DNA of 16,424 nucleotides from Candidatus Aegiribacteria sp. (lineage in GTDB: Bacteria; Fermentibacterota; Fermentibacteria; Fermentibacterales; Fermentibacteraceae), in the NCBI GenBank assembly GCA_021107345.1, contig JAIOSX010000152.1, positions 1 through 16,424 on the forward strand, written 5' to 3'. The notes beneath the pieces are model-generated. The model saw only the letters and a program-made list of their open reading frames with translations. It did no database searches and was not told the DNA's origin. Positions 1-6,820 of the stretch are shown here, piece by piece (within the stretch, counting starts at the first letter, position 1; every line of letters begins with the position of its first letter). Made by a program: the position numbers and the translations under genes.

Positions 1-97
1 GTATCAATGAAGTATTAACAGGTATTGTTACAGTCATTTCACCTGCAGAGACGGTAAATACCACTGTAATCATAGCAGAAAAAAACAATTGCTTCAT
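1..97 (-). CDS. Secreted protein, N-terminal fragment (runs off left edge)
   Basis: The minus strand from 97 encodes 32 codons that stay open to the window edge, beginning MKQLFFSAMITVVFTVSAGE. This is a classic signal peptide: a Lys after Met, a hydrophobic core, then V-S-A before Gly-Glu as a probable signal peptidase I site. A good ribosome binding site (AAAGGA) lies about 11 nt upstream of the ATG, and a TATAAT element sits about 42 nt upstream. The mature part is too short to assign a family. It is on the same strand as the lipoprotein gene at 793-1818, but the recombinase remnant lies between them. I am confident that this is a real exported-protein start; its function is unknown. Confidence 0.65.
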   Translation of the reverse strand, partial: MKQLFFSAMITVVFTVSAGEMTVTIPVNTSLI

Positions 98-138
98 CTT
101 TCGATTCCGTCCTTTCAATATCAACACATATTCTATTT

Positions 139-144
139 ATTATA
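139..144 (-). promoter_or_regulatory. Candidate -10 element of the left-edge gene
   Basis: The minus strand reads TATAAT here, placing a start site about 35 nt before the ATG at 97. No convincing -35 hexamer is seen 16-18 bp upstream, so this is a partial promoter call resting on the perfect -10 match and its position. Confidence 0.4.
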
Positions 145-182
145 ACATATATCATCGTGAAATAGCACCTATCACTACCTGA

Positions 183-518
183 AAATACTCTAAACTTATA
201 CTCAGTATTCCCGTCCAGAAGACCAACATACGTCTGGTCGCCCACCTCACCACCGAACAGTGCAAGTCGATCCTTGATCCGCCCGATCCCACAACACGGC
301 TCGGTATCAGGGACCGAACGATACTGCACCTCTGCGTCACCGCCGGACTGCGGGTTTCCGAATTGGTCGGGCTTCGTCTTGACGATGTCTCGTTTAAGTC
401 ACCGTATATGAACCTGCATGTACGCAGCAAGGGCCGCAAGGATCGGATTCTTATACTCTGGAAGACAGTCGCAGAATCGGTGACGGGACGCCAGTATTCT
501 CACAAAGAAGAATCCTGA
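183..518 (+). pseudogene. Tyrosine recombinase/integrase remnant
   Basis: This plus-strand frame is open after a TGA at 180-182 and has no start codon at a sensible place. From about 240 it reads LTTEQCKSILDPPD, then GIRDRTILHLCVTAGLRVSE, LVGLRLDDVSF and HVRSKGRKDRILILW. This matches the first half of the phage-integrase (tyrosine recombinase) catalytic domain. The Arg in AGLRVSEL is the first catalytic arginine, and the SKGRKDR segment corresponds to the beta-strand lysine region. Homology fades after about 480, and the frame stops at 516. The HxxR box and nucleophilic Tyr, which should follow within about 120 residues, are absent, as is the N-terminal SAM-like domain. It is therefore a decayed fragment of a mobile element's recombinase or of a XerC/D-like enzyme. 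The frame on the opposite strand here is a shadow. Confidence 0.75.
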
Positions 519-748
519 TTTTTCTGATTTTCATTCGGTTTGTTACGGGATTCGAACCCGGGATTACGATAACTCTTAAGTGCAAATTATTAAAAATAGA
601 TTTCCCAATGATTCCCTTTTGAATCTTCCGGGACGGACAAGCAGTTCTGGAGGAAATGGATATCATAAGATTGGAGAGTGCTGATACAACCGAATCAGTC
701 TGATAAAGGAGTACTATCTCTGGCAGTGAGCCTTCAAGTTGGATGAAA
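519..748. other. Intergenic stretch without a supported gene
   Basis: Apart from the T-arm-like element at 545-561, I see no gene with a credible start and ribosome binding site here. One short plus-strand frame near 625-705 (RDGQAVLEEMDIIRLESADT, then stop) looks vaguely like the tail of a coding sequence. It is only about 27 codons long and is preceded by a stop. The region is best read as decayed DNA beside the recombinase fragment. Confidence 0.4.
545..561 (-). other. tRNA T-arm-like sequence, possible attachment-site scar
   Basis: On the minus strand this is CCGGG-TTCGAAT-CCCGT: four Watson-Crick pairs plus one mismatch around the TTCGAAT loop typical of a tRNA T-arm. No acceptor complement, D-arm or convincing anticodon arm could be found upstream, so it is not a complete tRNA. 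Tyrosine recombinases often use the 3' half of a tRNA gene as attachment site, and a recombinase remnant ends only about 30 bp away. A tRNA-derived att scar is therefore possible, but the match may be chance. Confidence 0.3.
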
Positions 749-772
749 ATGCCCGGCGCTGAGGCCGGGCAT
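749..772 (-). terminator. Rho-independent terminator of the lipoprotein gene
   Basis: A perfect 9-bp inverted repeat (ATGCCCGGC / GCCGGGCAT) surrounds a 6-nt loop. On the minus strand it is followed by TTTTC. It begins 20 nt past the stop codon of the lipoprotein gene, in the right orientation to terminate it. Confidence 0.8.
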
Positions 773-792
773 CTTTCAAGAATGATCTATTT

Positions 793-1818
793 CTAGTTCA
801 TACCGCCCATGGCGCCCATCTGTGACTGCATTCCCTGAAGGAACATCATAGCCTGAATGGTCTGAGCCGGTGTGCCGGGAAGAAGATCCTCGGCTCCGCT
901 GAAACCGTATCCTCTTACTTCTATGAGATGGGTTTCGCCGTCGCCGGATACTTTTGCGTAAGCAAGTGGTACAATGGGAAGCTCCGAAGAAATAACAGCT
1001 TCTATTTCACCTTCGGGATGTGCTATCGAGAATTCTATTCCCTCAACTCTGTTACCGGCAACATCCACACTGGTCTCGGTAATGCCGAAATGCATGTTAT
1101 CAAGCTCGGTTAGCATTTCATCGAGGCCTGCCTGTCCGCCCTCGGCGTTGAAGCCCTGGGCAAAGCCTTCCGTGAACTGATCCTGGAATGCGGGATCGTC
1201 CATCATTTCCTCAAGGAATTCAGGCACACCAACCATGTCGATGGCCATTATCATTCCCTGCTGTTCGAATTTCACTATTCTGATGGCGCTGATAAACTCA
1301 AGAGCCATATCCATATTTTCTTCGTTGCCGAATAAATCAGCCATGCCGCCTGCATCGGACATGTTTTCACGGATGTATTCTGCGGGATCAGCTGCGAAGG
1401 TTCCGAACTGCTCTTCGTAACCCTCCATGGCATTATCAATGCCTTCAGCATCAACAAGTATCTGGCCTACAAAATCGGTAACACTGATCTGAACCCAGTA
1501 GCACTCGGTTCCCTGGTTCATCTCGGTGCCTATTACAGAGATCGTGAGTGTTTCGCTCATGTCGTCGGCGCTGTATTCTATCCACTGTCCGACAGCCAGG
1601 TCCGGAGAATCAAGATCAAAACCGGAAATAGAGGCTATTTCCTGGTCGTCCGAATCATCCTCACCGTTGCCGGCCTCATCTGAATCATCACCGTTGCCGG
1701 CTTCAATAACTTCTCCGTTGTCTCCGTCATCACCGTTACCAGCTTCATCAGCCTGTTCTCCGCATCCGAAGAAGGCAAGTCCGATGATCATTGCTGCTAT
1801 AAAGAATAGCCTTGACAT
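793..1818 (-). CDS. Predicted lipoprotein with acidic repeat linker
   Basis: The 341-residue protein begins MSRLFFIAAMIIGLAFFGCG, a signal peptide ending in a Cys at 19 with Gly before it, consistent with a lipobox although the -3 position is Phe. Residues 20-62 form a low-complexity acidic linker of EAGNGDD-like repeats, probably spacing the folded domain from the membrane. From about 63 to the end there is one soluble domain with no motif I recognise. It contains several Met/Phe/Glu-rich helices and ends in a Met-rich tail (QGMQSQMGAMGGMN). The start is the ATG at 1818, preceded by GAAAGGA at good spacing. The gene has its own promoter just upstream and a hairpin terminator 20 nt downstream, so it is monocistronic. 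The role is unknown; a surface lipoprotein is the most that can be said. Confidence 0.8.
   Translation of the reverse strand: MSRLFFIAAMIIGLAFFGCGEQADEAGNGDDGDNGEVIEAGNGDDSDEAGNGEDDSDDQEIASISGFDLDSPDLAVGQWIEYSADDMSETLTISVIGTEMNQGTECYWVQISVTDFVGQILVDAEGIDNAMEGYEEQFGTFAADPAEYIRENMSDAGGMADLFGNEENMDMALEFISAIRIVKFEQQGMIMAIDMVGVPEFLEEMMDDPAFQDQFTEGFAQGFNAEGGQAGLDEMLTELDNMHFGITETSVDVAGNRVEGIEFSIAHPEGEIEAVISSELPIVPLAYAKVSGDGETHLIEVRGYGFSGAEDLLPGTPAQTIQAMMFLQGMQSQMGAMGGMN
1651..1749 (-). repeat. Imperfect short tandem repeat coding EAGNGDD units
   Basis: Three imperfect copies of a unit of about 27-36 bp, containing CACCGTTGCCGGC on the plus strand, encode the acidic linker of the lipoprotein. Repeats like this can change copy number by slippage, which would lengthen or shorten the linker if units are lost or gained in frame. 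Confidence 0.55.
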
Positions 1819-1871
1819 ATTTTTCCTTTCTTTGCTGAACTATAGCTATGTGATTCTACTGCAGATGTGTA

Positions 1872-1900
1872 ATTATGCGAAATTAAAATCAGTTAGTCAA
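1872..1900 (-). promoter_or_regulatory. Sigma70-type promoter of the lipoprotein gene
   Basis: The minus strand reads TTGACT, a 17-bp spacer, then CATAAT, each hexamer one base off consensus. It starts just beyond the apt stop codon and gives a leader of about 45-50 nt before the ATG at 1818. It decouples the lipoprotein gene from the apt operon. Confidence 0.75.
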
Positions 1901-1904
1901 ATAT

Positions 1905-2444
1905 CTACCCGGAATCAACTTCAATGAGTTTTACATACGAAATACCGCTTTCCTGAAGCTTATTTCCCCCGCCAAGGAATGAAAGGTCTACCACGAAGGC
2001 TGCACCTGCCACGACACAGGAGTCCTGACGAAGCAGGGACACAGCAGCCATGGCCGATCCTCCTGTCGCTATAAGATCGTCAACTATCAGCACCCTGCTT
2101 CCGGCAGGAAGCGAATTCTTATGCATTTCAACAGTGTTTGTACCGTACTCCAGGGAATACTCTTCGCTAACGGTTTTACCCGGCAGCTTCCCGGGTTTTC
2201 GAATAAGGACAAGCGGCAGATCCTTTTTTGCCGCCATGACCGAACCGAATATGAACCCTCTTGATTCTATTGCTGCTATGGCATCGTATTCGAACCCTTC
2301 ACATACTTTTTCAAGATGCTTCACTGTATCGTTCAAGGCTCCGGGGTGTGTAAGAAGTGTCGTGATATCTTTGAAAATAACTCCCTCAATCGGAAAATCG
2401 GGAATGTTCCTGATGTGATCTCTCAGTTCCTCAACGTTCATCAT
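1905..2444 (-). CDS. apt: Adenine phosphoribosyltransferase
   Basis: Apt makes AMP from adenine and PRPP in the cytosol (purine salvage). The 179-residue length is typical. Visible signatures are IPDFPIEGVIFKDITTLL (14-31), ESRGF (60-64), the flexible-loop region RKPGKLPG (82-89), EYSLEYG (95-101) and the PRPP-binding motif VLIVDDLIATGGSA (118-131). All key residues appear intact. The ATGATG start overlaps the TGA stop of the upstream TIGR00725-like gene by a few bases, so the two are translationally coupled. Either of the two adjacent Met codons (2444 or 2441) could be used. The pairing with a LOG/TIGR00725-like nucleotide-binding protein suggests a purine-nucleotide salvage unit. Confidence 0.95.
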   Translation of the reverse strand: MMNVEELRDHIRNIPDFPIEGVIFKDITTLLTHPGALNDTVKHLEKVCEGFEYDAIAAIESRGFIFGSVMAAKKDLPLVLIRKPGKLPGKTVSEEYSLEYGTNTVEMHKNSLPAGSRVLIVDDLIATGGSAMAAVSLLRQDSCVVAGAAFVVDLSFLGGGNKLQESGISYVKLIEVDSG

Positions 2445-2905
2445 AAATCGTCCCCCGAGTTCTCAATAATAAAATCCAGTGCTTCCTCCGGTGAAGTAAC
2501 CGGCACTACTCCATCGATTCCGGCCCATTTTCCAATTGCGCAAACAGGTTTTCCTGCCTGGAGAGCGTAGGCAATTTCAGACAGGGTTCCATATTTCCCT
2601 CCGACTGCCACCGCAACTCTTCCCGACAGGGCAATTATCCTGTTTCGCGAAGTTCCCATTCCGGTTGGTATCACGGTTTCCACCCATAGGTTAGCTTCGC
2701 AAGGGTCGGTTCCGCGAAGTATCCCGATGCTGTGGCCGCCCTTATCCGCGATTCCACGGCATACGGCCTCCATTACACCAGTTCCACCCCCGCAAATAAC
2801 AGTGAAACCGTGATCAGCCAGCAATCCGCCGAGTTTTTCAGCCCATGATATTTCCTCCGGATCAGCGGATGCCCCTCCGATTACGGAAATGAGTTTTGTA
2901 TTGAT
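2441..2905 (-). CDS. TIGR00725/LOG-like Rossmann nucleotide-binding protein
   Basis: Read from 2905 the product is 154 residues, the usual size for TIGR00725 proteins, which are relatives of the LOG/lysine-decarboxylase-like family. The N-terminal strand and glycine loop (KLISVIGGASADPEE), CGGGTGVMEAVCRG (about 38-51) and the family hallmark GGKYGTLSEI (102-111) are all present. The first in-frame standard start, a TTG at 2824, would delete the N-terminal glycine loop. Upstream of it no in-frame ATG, GTG or TTG exists before a stop. A Shine-Dalgarno sequence AGAAGGA (2910-2916) stands 4 nt before an ATC codon at 2905, so ATC is my proposed start. The stop overlaps the apt start. tRNA-Pro(CGG) ends only about 24 nt upstream of this Shine-Dalgarno sequence. 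The substrate is unknown; LOG relatives cleave cytokinin-type or other nucleoside monophosphates. Confidence 0.8.
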   Translation of the reverse strand: MNTKLISVIGGASADPEEISWAEKLGGLLADHGFTVICGGGTGVMEAVCRGIADKGGHSIGILRGTDPCEANLWVETVIPTGMGTSRNRIIALSGRVAVAVGGKYGTLSEIAYALQAGKPVCAIGKWAGIDGVVPVTSPEEALDFIIENSGDDL

Positions 2906-2940
2906 AAATTCCTTCTATCTGGTCTGATCATTCAAAGATA

Positions 2941-3018
<78 letters not shown>

Positions 3019-3040
3019 ACTACTGTTTCTTGATCATGCT

Positions 3041-3069
3041 AATTTACTATTAATGCCGTTCTTATGCAA
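3041..3069 (-). promoter_or_regulatory. Candidate promoter of tRNA-Pro(CGG)
   Basis: On the minus strand TTGCAT, a 17-bp spacer and TAAATT precede the tRNA by about 23 nt. Both hexamers are imperfect (4 of 6). The placement would let the tRNA, the TIGR00725 gene and apt be transcribed together. Confidence 0.4.
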
Positions 3070-3079
3070 CTTTTAAGCT

Positions 3080-3601
3080 TCAGTTAGAGCCAACAAGAAA
3101 GCTGATACCAGCCAGAGTACCGGACATGATAAGTGTTACAAGCGCACCCGCTATTGCTACTCCAAGGGCTATTGCAGGAAATGCCAGCCTTTTCGGAATT
3201 CCGAACAGAAAAGCGGCTGCCGATCCGGTCCAGGCACCTGTTACCGGTAAAGGTATGGCCACAAAGAGAGTCAGGCCCAGGGCTTCGTATTTCTCGATTT
3301 TCGTCCCGGCACGTTTTCTCGCTTTTTCGAACAGTTTGCTGAAAAATCTGTCGAATACTCTCCATCGCATAAGAAATCTGCTCACCGGCTCAAGGAACCA
3401 TAGAAGGAACGGTACAGGCAGGAGGTTGCCTGCCACCGCCAGAAGGTAGATTTTCCACCAGGGCCATGCCCAGTCGCTGCTCATCACTGTCCATGCCAGG
3501 GGAATGCTGCCCCGCAGCTCGGTAAGGGGAAAAGCTGAAAGAACCATCATCTGTATTTCACCGGGAATTCCAGCAAGCCAGTTCAGCAGAGTTTCGCCCA
3601 T
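3080..3601 (-). CDS. Small multidrug-export-type membrane protein (COG2426)
   Basis: The 173-residue integral membrane protein has the signatures of the family annotated as small multi-drug export proteins (Pfam Sm_multidrug_ex): [13 protein letters not shown] (24-36) and [15 protein letters not shown] (116-130). About four hydrophobic segments are seen, at 17-40, 50-70, 108-135 and 140-170, with a basic cytoplasmic loop ([19 protein letters not shown]) at 79-97. I place the start at the ATG at 3601, preceded by AAAGGA. A longer frame upstream runs through the tRNA-Pro(GGG) gene and is not coding. The transport activity of this family is poorly established, so the name should be taken as a family label. 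The gene is only 36 nt downstream of the tRNA. Confidence 0.85.
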   Translation of the reverse strand: MGETLLNWLAGIPGEIQMMVLSAFPLTELRGSIPLAWTVMSSDWAWPWWKIYLLAVAGNLLPVPFLLWFLEPVSRFLMRWRVFDRFFSKLFEKARKRAGTKIEKYEALGLTLFVAIPLPVTGAWTGSAAAFLFGIPKRLAFPAIALGVAIAGALVTLIMSGTLAGISFLVGSN

Positions 3602-3637
3602 GGATCCTTTCAGGTACACGGTATTCTGAAAATAAAA

Positions 3638-3714
3638 TGGTCGGGGCGACTGGATTCGAACCAGCGACCACTTGAACCCCATTCAAGTGCGCTACCGGAC
3701 TGCGCCACGCCCCG
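3638..3714 (-). tRNA. tRNA-Pro (anticodon GGG)
   Basis: The minus strand folds into acceptor CGGGGCG/CGCCCCG, D-stem GCGC/GCGC, anticodon stem CTTGA/TCAAG around loop ATGGGGT (anticodon GGG, reading CCC/CCU), T-arm GCTGG-TTCGAAT-CCAGT, discriminator A and an encoded CCA. It starts 15 nt after the stop of the MerR-family gene and shares its acceptor stem sequence with the second tRNA-Pro at 2941-3018. Confidence 0.95.
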
Positions 3715-3729
3715 ACCGGAGAGGGAAAA

Positions 3730-4128
3730 TTACCCTTTTATGTCCTGTTTGTCAACTGCCATTGGATCTCTGTCCAGTATGGCAATTATCCCCGTTATCT
3801 CCTTTATTATGGAATCAATTGTCTCGGCTGAAACAGTAGCAGCATCCAGTTCCAGCTCTATCTGCTGGTCCTGATTATTAATCTCTTCTATCTTCTGCCT
3901 GGCCCCGTCAATCGTATAGCGTTCCTGGTAGAGAAGATTGCTGATCAGTTTGATTAAACCGATATCTTCCTTCTTGTATATCCTGTTGCCGGACTGATTC
4001 TTTGAAGGTTTCAACATTGGAAAAGCAGTCTCCCAGTACCTCAGTACATGAGGTTTAAGACCTGTAAGACTGCAAACTTCGCTTATGGAATAATAAAGCT
4101 TCTCGCCACCTGAATCCAATTCGGTCAC
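3730..4128 (-). CDS. MerR-family transcriptional regulator
   Basis: This 132-residue protein has an N-terminal winged HTH of MerR type. Residues 12-36 ([22 protein letters not shown]...) form the helix-turn-helix, and [17 protein letters not shown] forms the wing and following helix. After residue 70 comes a helix-rich, partly coiled-coil region ([25 protein letters not shown]) that would mediate dimerisation. No effector-binding domain or Cys metal site is seen, so it belongs to the short MerR-like group, and the signal it senses cannot be inferred. Its ATG overlaps the stop of the upstream J-domain gene by 4 bases (ATGA). That makes it part of the peptidase/J-domain operon. Confidence 0.85.
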   Translation of the reverse strand: MTELDSGGEKLYYSISEVCSLTGLKPHVLRYWETAFPMLKPSKNQSGNRIYKKEDIGLIKLISNLLYQERYTIDGARQKIEEINNQDQQIELELDAATVSAETIDSIIKEITGIIAILDRDPMAVDKQDIKG

Positions 4129-4868
4129 TCCTTACGTGCGAAAACTTTCGCTACTTTCCTGAACATCCTCTGAATGGGTGGCTTCTCTGCTTCTCTGAGT
4201 TCCTCGATCTCACCCATCATACTGAGAGCACCCTTATGTTCAGCGTTCCATCCAAGAGCCTCGTGGAGAGCCTTTTCCGCCAGAATCAGCTGTCCAGCCT
4301 GAACATATATTCTCCCCAGTTTCACGTAATTGTCCGGATTGTGATACTCGACCATACAGGCAATTTTCATGTGGTTCACAGCTTCATGGTACCTTTTCCT
4401 TCCCAGGGCTGCTGAAGCGAGCGCTATTCTCAGCTGAGGATTATCCGGATGGGTCTTGAGAAATGCTTCCAGTTTGCGGTTTGCTTCCCAGAAGTTGTCC
4501 TTTTTGCACAGACTTTCAGCCTCCCTGATGGTACGTCTGAGCCTCGCATCAAGACGACGCATATCTGCTGCAGGACTCTTGTCCTTCCTGATGACGGGCT
4601 CAGGTATCTTCTCCTCACCCTCTTTAAGCTTGTCAACACCGATAGTCGTGTCATACTCCTCCCGGCTGGAAGGTTTTGAAAGTACCTGGTACGCTTCATT
4701 TATTGCCATATACCTTTCGGTAAGCTCAGTATTTTCTCCTGTAACGTCAGGATGGAGTTTCCTCGCGAGATCATGATAGGCATCCTCGATCTCATCCAGT
4801 ATCGCAGTGTATTTAATACCCAGTATTTCGTAAAAATTCAGTATTGTATTATTCTTGTTATCAGACAT
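4125..4868 (-). CDS. J-domain protein with TPR-like repeats
   Basis: The 247-residue protein begins with a DnaJ domain (about 11-75). It includes the HPD motif at 39-41 needed to stimulate Hsp70 ATPase, and the following helix (ERYMAINEAYQVLSKPSSREEYD). A charged linker (78-105) leads to a helical region at 106-235 with TPR-like pairs. Recognisable pieces are LEAFLKTHPDNPQLRIALA, YHEAVNHMKIACMVE, PDNYVKLGRIYVQAG and AEKALHEALGWN. There is no Gly/Phe region or zinc-finger domain, so it is not DnaJ itself but a J-protein that recruits DnaK to TPR-bound clients. The ATG is 6 nt from the stop of the M14 peptidase gene. The stop overlaps the MerR-family gene. Confidence 0.88.
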   Translation of the reverse strand: MSDNKNNTILNFYEILGIKYTAILDEIEDAYHDLARKLHPDVTGENTELTERYMAINEAYQVLSKPSSREEYDTTIGVDKLKEGEEKIPEPVIRKDKSPAADMRRLDARLRRTIREAESLCKKDNFWEANRKLEAFLKTHPDNPQLRIALASAALGRKRYHEAVNHMKIACMVEYHNPDNYVKLGRIYVQAGQLILAEKALHEALGWNAEHKGALSMMGEIEELREAEKPPIQRMFRKVAKVFARKE

Positions 4869-4874
4869 ACAGGT

Positions 4875-6338
4875 TTACCTTATAACGGTGAATCTCCTGC
4901 TGTCGCAGTTTCCTGCTGCATCAGAGATTCTGACGGTATACACTCCCGCCGGTATTTCACCGGGAACAACCCAGATCATACTTACTGTTCCTCCCTCAGG
5001 ATTGACGGTTTCAAAGGAATCAACGATCCTGCCGCTGGTGTCATAGATCATTACATTAACATCTGAGAACCCGGAAGAAGTAATCCTGAATGATGCACTT
5101 GATAATGCCGGATTAGGGTATACGGAATTAAGTGAGAGCAGGGGTTCTATTTCAAAACTTTCATCTCCATTAATCCCAACAAATCCAGGTGCATTCATGC
5201 AAATGAAAATATTCATCGGCCGGCAGTCCGCACAATTGTTTACAATTACTGAACTGTCATTCTGACCACCCCAGAAGCTGGTACCAACTTCAGGTGTAAA
5301 AGCCATTATGCCCTGTTCCCCGTTTCCTCCGTACATCCAGTCGTTCTGCTCTCCGTTGACTGCATAAAGACATTCAGGAGCAGTACCGGCAAAGTATCCG
5401 TTCTGTGCGGTCATTACGGCAGACCATGCTACGAATGTACTCTGGTCAGGAGTGTAAGTATTCTCTTTATATCCATAGGGATAAATAAGCCACTTGCCGT
5501 ACGAATGGTAATTCATCGCGGCTATTGGCTGAATATCTATTATGAAATCCCTCTGTACCTGGGTTTCAGGCTCTGAGAAAGCCGACGTACCTCGGTAGGT
5601 CGGATAATTGGGATAGGGACTTGATCCCGAGTCATCATAGCCCCACTTATATCCCCAGTTACGGTTGAGATCGACCCCATCGCCAAGGGTGAAATTCATG
5701 TTCTTTCTATGCATTCCACCGCCGGGCATGTTGTACGTATAACCATCAGGATTTGCTACCGGTACGAAGTAGACAGTTGTATTGTCAAGTATCCATGCGG
5801 CTCTTGTATCGCCGCCATCGTAGTTGCTTGTAAGCCACATGGCGAAGCCGATCAGTACCGAATTGCCACCCGGTTCCCGGGCATGGATAAGTGAAGAGAA
5901 GTAGATGGGTGGTTTGTATCCTGATGTCGGGCTGGTCAATCTGATCATGTATATATCCCGGTCCTCATAGGATTGCCCAATTGTGACAGGTGTATCCACA
6001 AGGTCACTGTAGTTGTTGGAAAGAGTGCACCAGAAAGCCAAATTTTCCGCCGGACTGTAGTAATAACCGCCGTTATCCAAATTCTCCGGAAGCAGTTCTC
6101 CCCATTCCCTCGGAAGAACCTCGTAATCATATGAGAGAAGTGCAGCCTGATCTACATCTCGCTCCGGCAGCATGATATCCACATAGCCGTTTCTCATGTC
6201 AACACTGGCTACATCGTATCCTTCTTCTATCATATCCATTACAGAACTCTGCGAAACATCGTATAATCTTACAAGCCTATCCGCCGAAACAGAAGATGCA
6301 AATACAAGGATTGTAATAGTAAAAAATAAGTATTTCAA
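4875..6338 (-). CDS. Secreted M14 zinc carboxypeptidase with C-terminal sorting domain
   Basis: The 487-residue precursor has a signal peptide (1-19, SVSA before Asp20). A propeptide-like segment follows, then an M14 metallocarboxypeptidase domain at about 95-385. The zinc ligands are visible as H152-x-x-E155 in IHAREPGG and His278 in MNYHSYGKW. Catalytic Glu350 lies in FTPEVGTSFW, and the substrate Asn-Arg pair lies in DLNRNWGY (223-230). NPDGY (196-200) is also conserved. Residues 403-487 form a beta-rich tail beginning SVYPNP with GRIVDSFE and IPAGVYTVRI, the pattern of TIGR04183-like sorting domains that direct proteins through type IX secretion in Bacteroidetes-type bacteria or a similar route. 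A strong Shine-Dalgarno sequence (AAGAAGGAG) precedes the ATG. It should hydrolyse C-terminal residues of extracellular peptides. Confidence 0.92.
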   Translation of the reverse strand: MKYLFFTITILVFASSVSADRLVRLYDVSQSSVMDMIEEGYDVASVDMRNGYVDIMLPERDVDQAALLSYDYEVLPREWGELLPENLDNGGYYYSPAENLAFWCTLSNNYSDLVDTPVTIGQSYEDRDIYMIRLTSPTSGYKPPIYFSSLIHAREPGGNSVLIGFAMWLTSNYDGGDTRAAWILDNTTVYFVPVANPDGYTYNMPGGGMHRKNMNFTLGDGVDLNRNWGYKWGYDDSGSSPYPNYPTYRGTSAFSEPETQVQRDFIIDIQPIAAMNYHSYGKWLIYPYGYKENTYTPDQSTFVAWSAVMTAQNGYFAGTAPECLYAVNGEQNDWMYGGNGEQGIMAFTPEVGTSFWGGQNDSSVIVNNCADCRPMNIFICMNAPGFVGINGDESFEIEPLLSLNSVYPNPALSSASFRITSSGFSDVNVMIYDTSGRIVDSFETVNPEGGTVSMIWVVPGEIPAGVYTVRISDAAGNCDSRRFTVIR

Positions 6339-6358
6339 TACAATCTCCTTCTTAAAGA

Positions 6359-6387
6359 TTGACTTTCGCTGCTTCAGGGCTTAGAAT
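6359..6387 (+). promoter_or_regulatory. Promoter of rpsT
   Basis: TTGACT, a 17-bp spacer and TAGAAT form a strong sigma70-type promoter. Transcription would start near 6394, giving a leader of about 58 nt before the TTG start. Confidence 0.65.
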
Positions 6388-6403
6388 CCCTCCCTGCTGA
6401 TAG

Positions 6404-6431
6404 AGTATATATAGAATTTGAGTATTAACAA
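6404..6431 (-). promoter_or_regulatory. Candidate promoter of the M14 peptidase operon
   Basis: The minus strand reads TTGTTA, 16 bp, TATACT. A start near 6397 gives a leader of about 58 nt before the peptidase ATG. It faces the rpsT promoter at 6359-6387 head to head, and the two predicted start sites are only a few bases apart. Confidence 0.45.
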
Positions 6432-6452
6432 ATTTGTGAAAGGAGTCACCTC

Positions 6453-6686
6453 TTGGCAAGGTGCAAACAATCACTAAAACGCCGAAGAACCGATATAGTC
6501 AAGGCACAGAGGAATCGCAGTAAAATGCGGGAACTCAGAAGCGCTATTAAAAGTGTTAATGAATCAGAGACCCCTGAAGACAGGGTAAAGGCTATGCGCA
6601 AAGCCCAGAGCCTTATTGACAAAGCATCCAGGAAACATCTTCTTCACAGGAACAGGGCTAACCGTCTTAAGCATTCTTTAATGTAG
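6453..6686 (+). CDS. rpsT: 30S ribosomal protein S20
   Basis: The 77-residue basic, helical protein MARCKQSLKRRRTDIVKAQR..., with SKMRELRSAIKSV and the C-terminal HRNRANRLKHSL segment, is characteristic of bacterial S20. S20 binds the 5' and 3' minor domains of 16S rRNA early in 30S assembly. Translation starts at TTG, preceded by AAAGGAG at 8-nt spacing. A UUG start is also known for rpsT in E. coli, where it contributes to autoregulation, so the weak start here may be functional. The gene is monocistronic, with its own promoter and a terminator 5 nt after the stop. At 77 residues it is slightly shorter than the usual 85-90. Confidence 0.95.
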   Translation: MARCKQSLKRRRTDIVKAQRNRSKMRELRSAIKSVNESETPEDRVKAMRKAQSLIDKASRKHLLHRNRANRLKHSLM

Positions 6687-6690
6687 TATA

Positions 6691-6722
6691 ACGGATCTTC
6701 CTTTTTCGGAAGGTCCGTTTTC
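6691..6722 (+). terminator. Rho-independent terminator of rpsT
   Basis: ACGGATCTTCC and GGAAGGTCCGT form an 11-bp stem with one G-U pair around a short T-rich loop, followed by TTTTC. It begins 5 nt past the rpsT stop. Confidence 0.85.
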
Positions 6723-6766
6723 TGCACTTCCTAGGATTCTTCCAGAAGCTGAATAATCAAAATGTA

Positions 6767-6794
6767 TTGACATTCTTTATCCATTTGTTAGATT
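6767..6794 (+). promoter_or_regulatory. Promoter of the iron operon
   Basis: A perfect -35 (TTGACA) is followed after 16 bp by TAGATT. The -10 hexamer lies inside the 18-bp operator palindrome, so a bound repressor would directly block polymerase. Confidence 0.65.
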
Positions 6795-6803
6795 AATCTA
6801 ACA
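6786..6803 (+). promoter_or_regulatory. DtxR/MntR-family operator (iron box)
   Basis: TGTTAGATTAATCTAACA is a perfect 18-bp palindrome. Its core TTAG-N6-CTAA matches the layout of DtxR/IdeR/MntR boxes (TTAGGTTAGCCTAA type). It overlaps the -10 element and lies 17 nt before the start codon of a DtxR-family repressor gene. Metal-dependent autorepression of the dtxR-feoA-feoB operon is the straightforward inference. Confidence 0.8.
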
Positions 6804-6820
6804 GAAATAGAGGTGTCTAT

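Noticed and set aside
545..620. A complete tRNA gene on the minus strand around the T-arm-like sequence
   Set aside because: Only the T-arm can be formed. There is no matching acceptor stem, D-arm or stable anticodon stem.
974..1457. Several 60-70 codon frames inside the lipoprotein gene
   Set aside because: They are shadows of a long frame that has a promoter, signal peptide and terminator. None has a ribosome binding site or recognisable domain.
3602..3682. N-terminal extension of the export protein frame
   Set aside because: The extension runs through the T-arm and anticodon region of tRNA-Pro(GGG). The ATG at 3601 has its own ribosome binding site and fits the family length.
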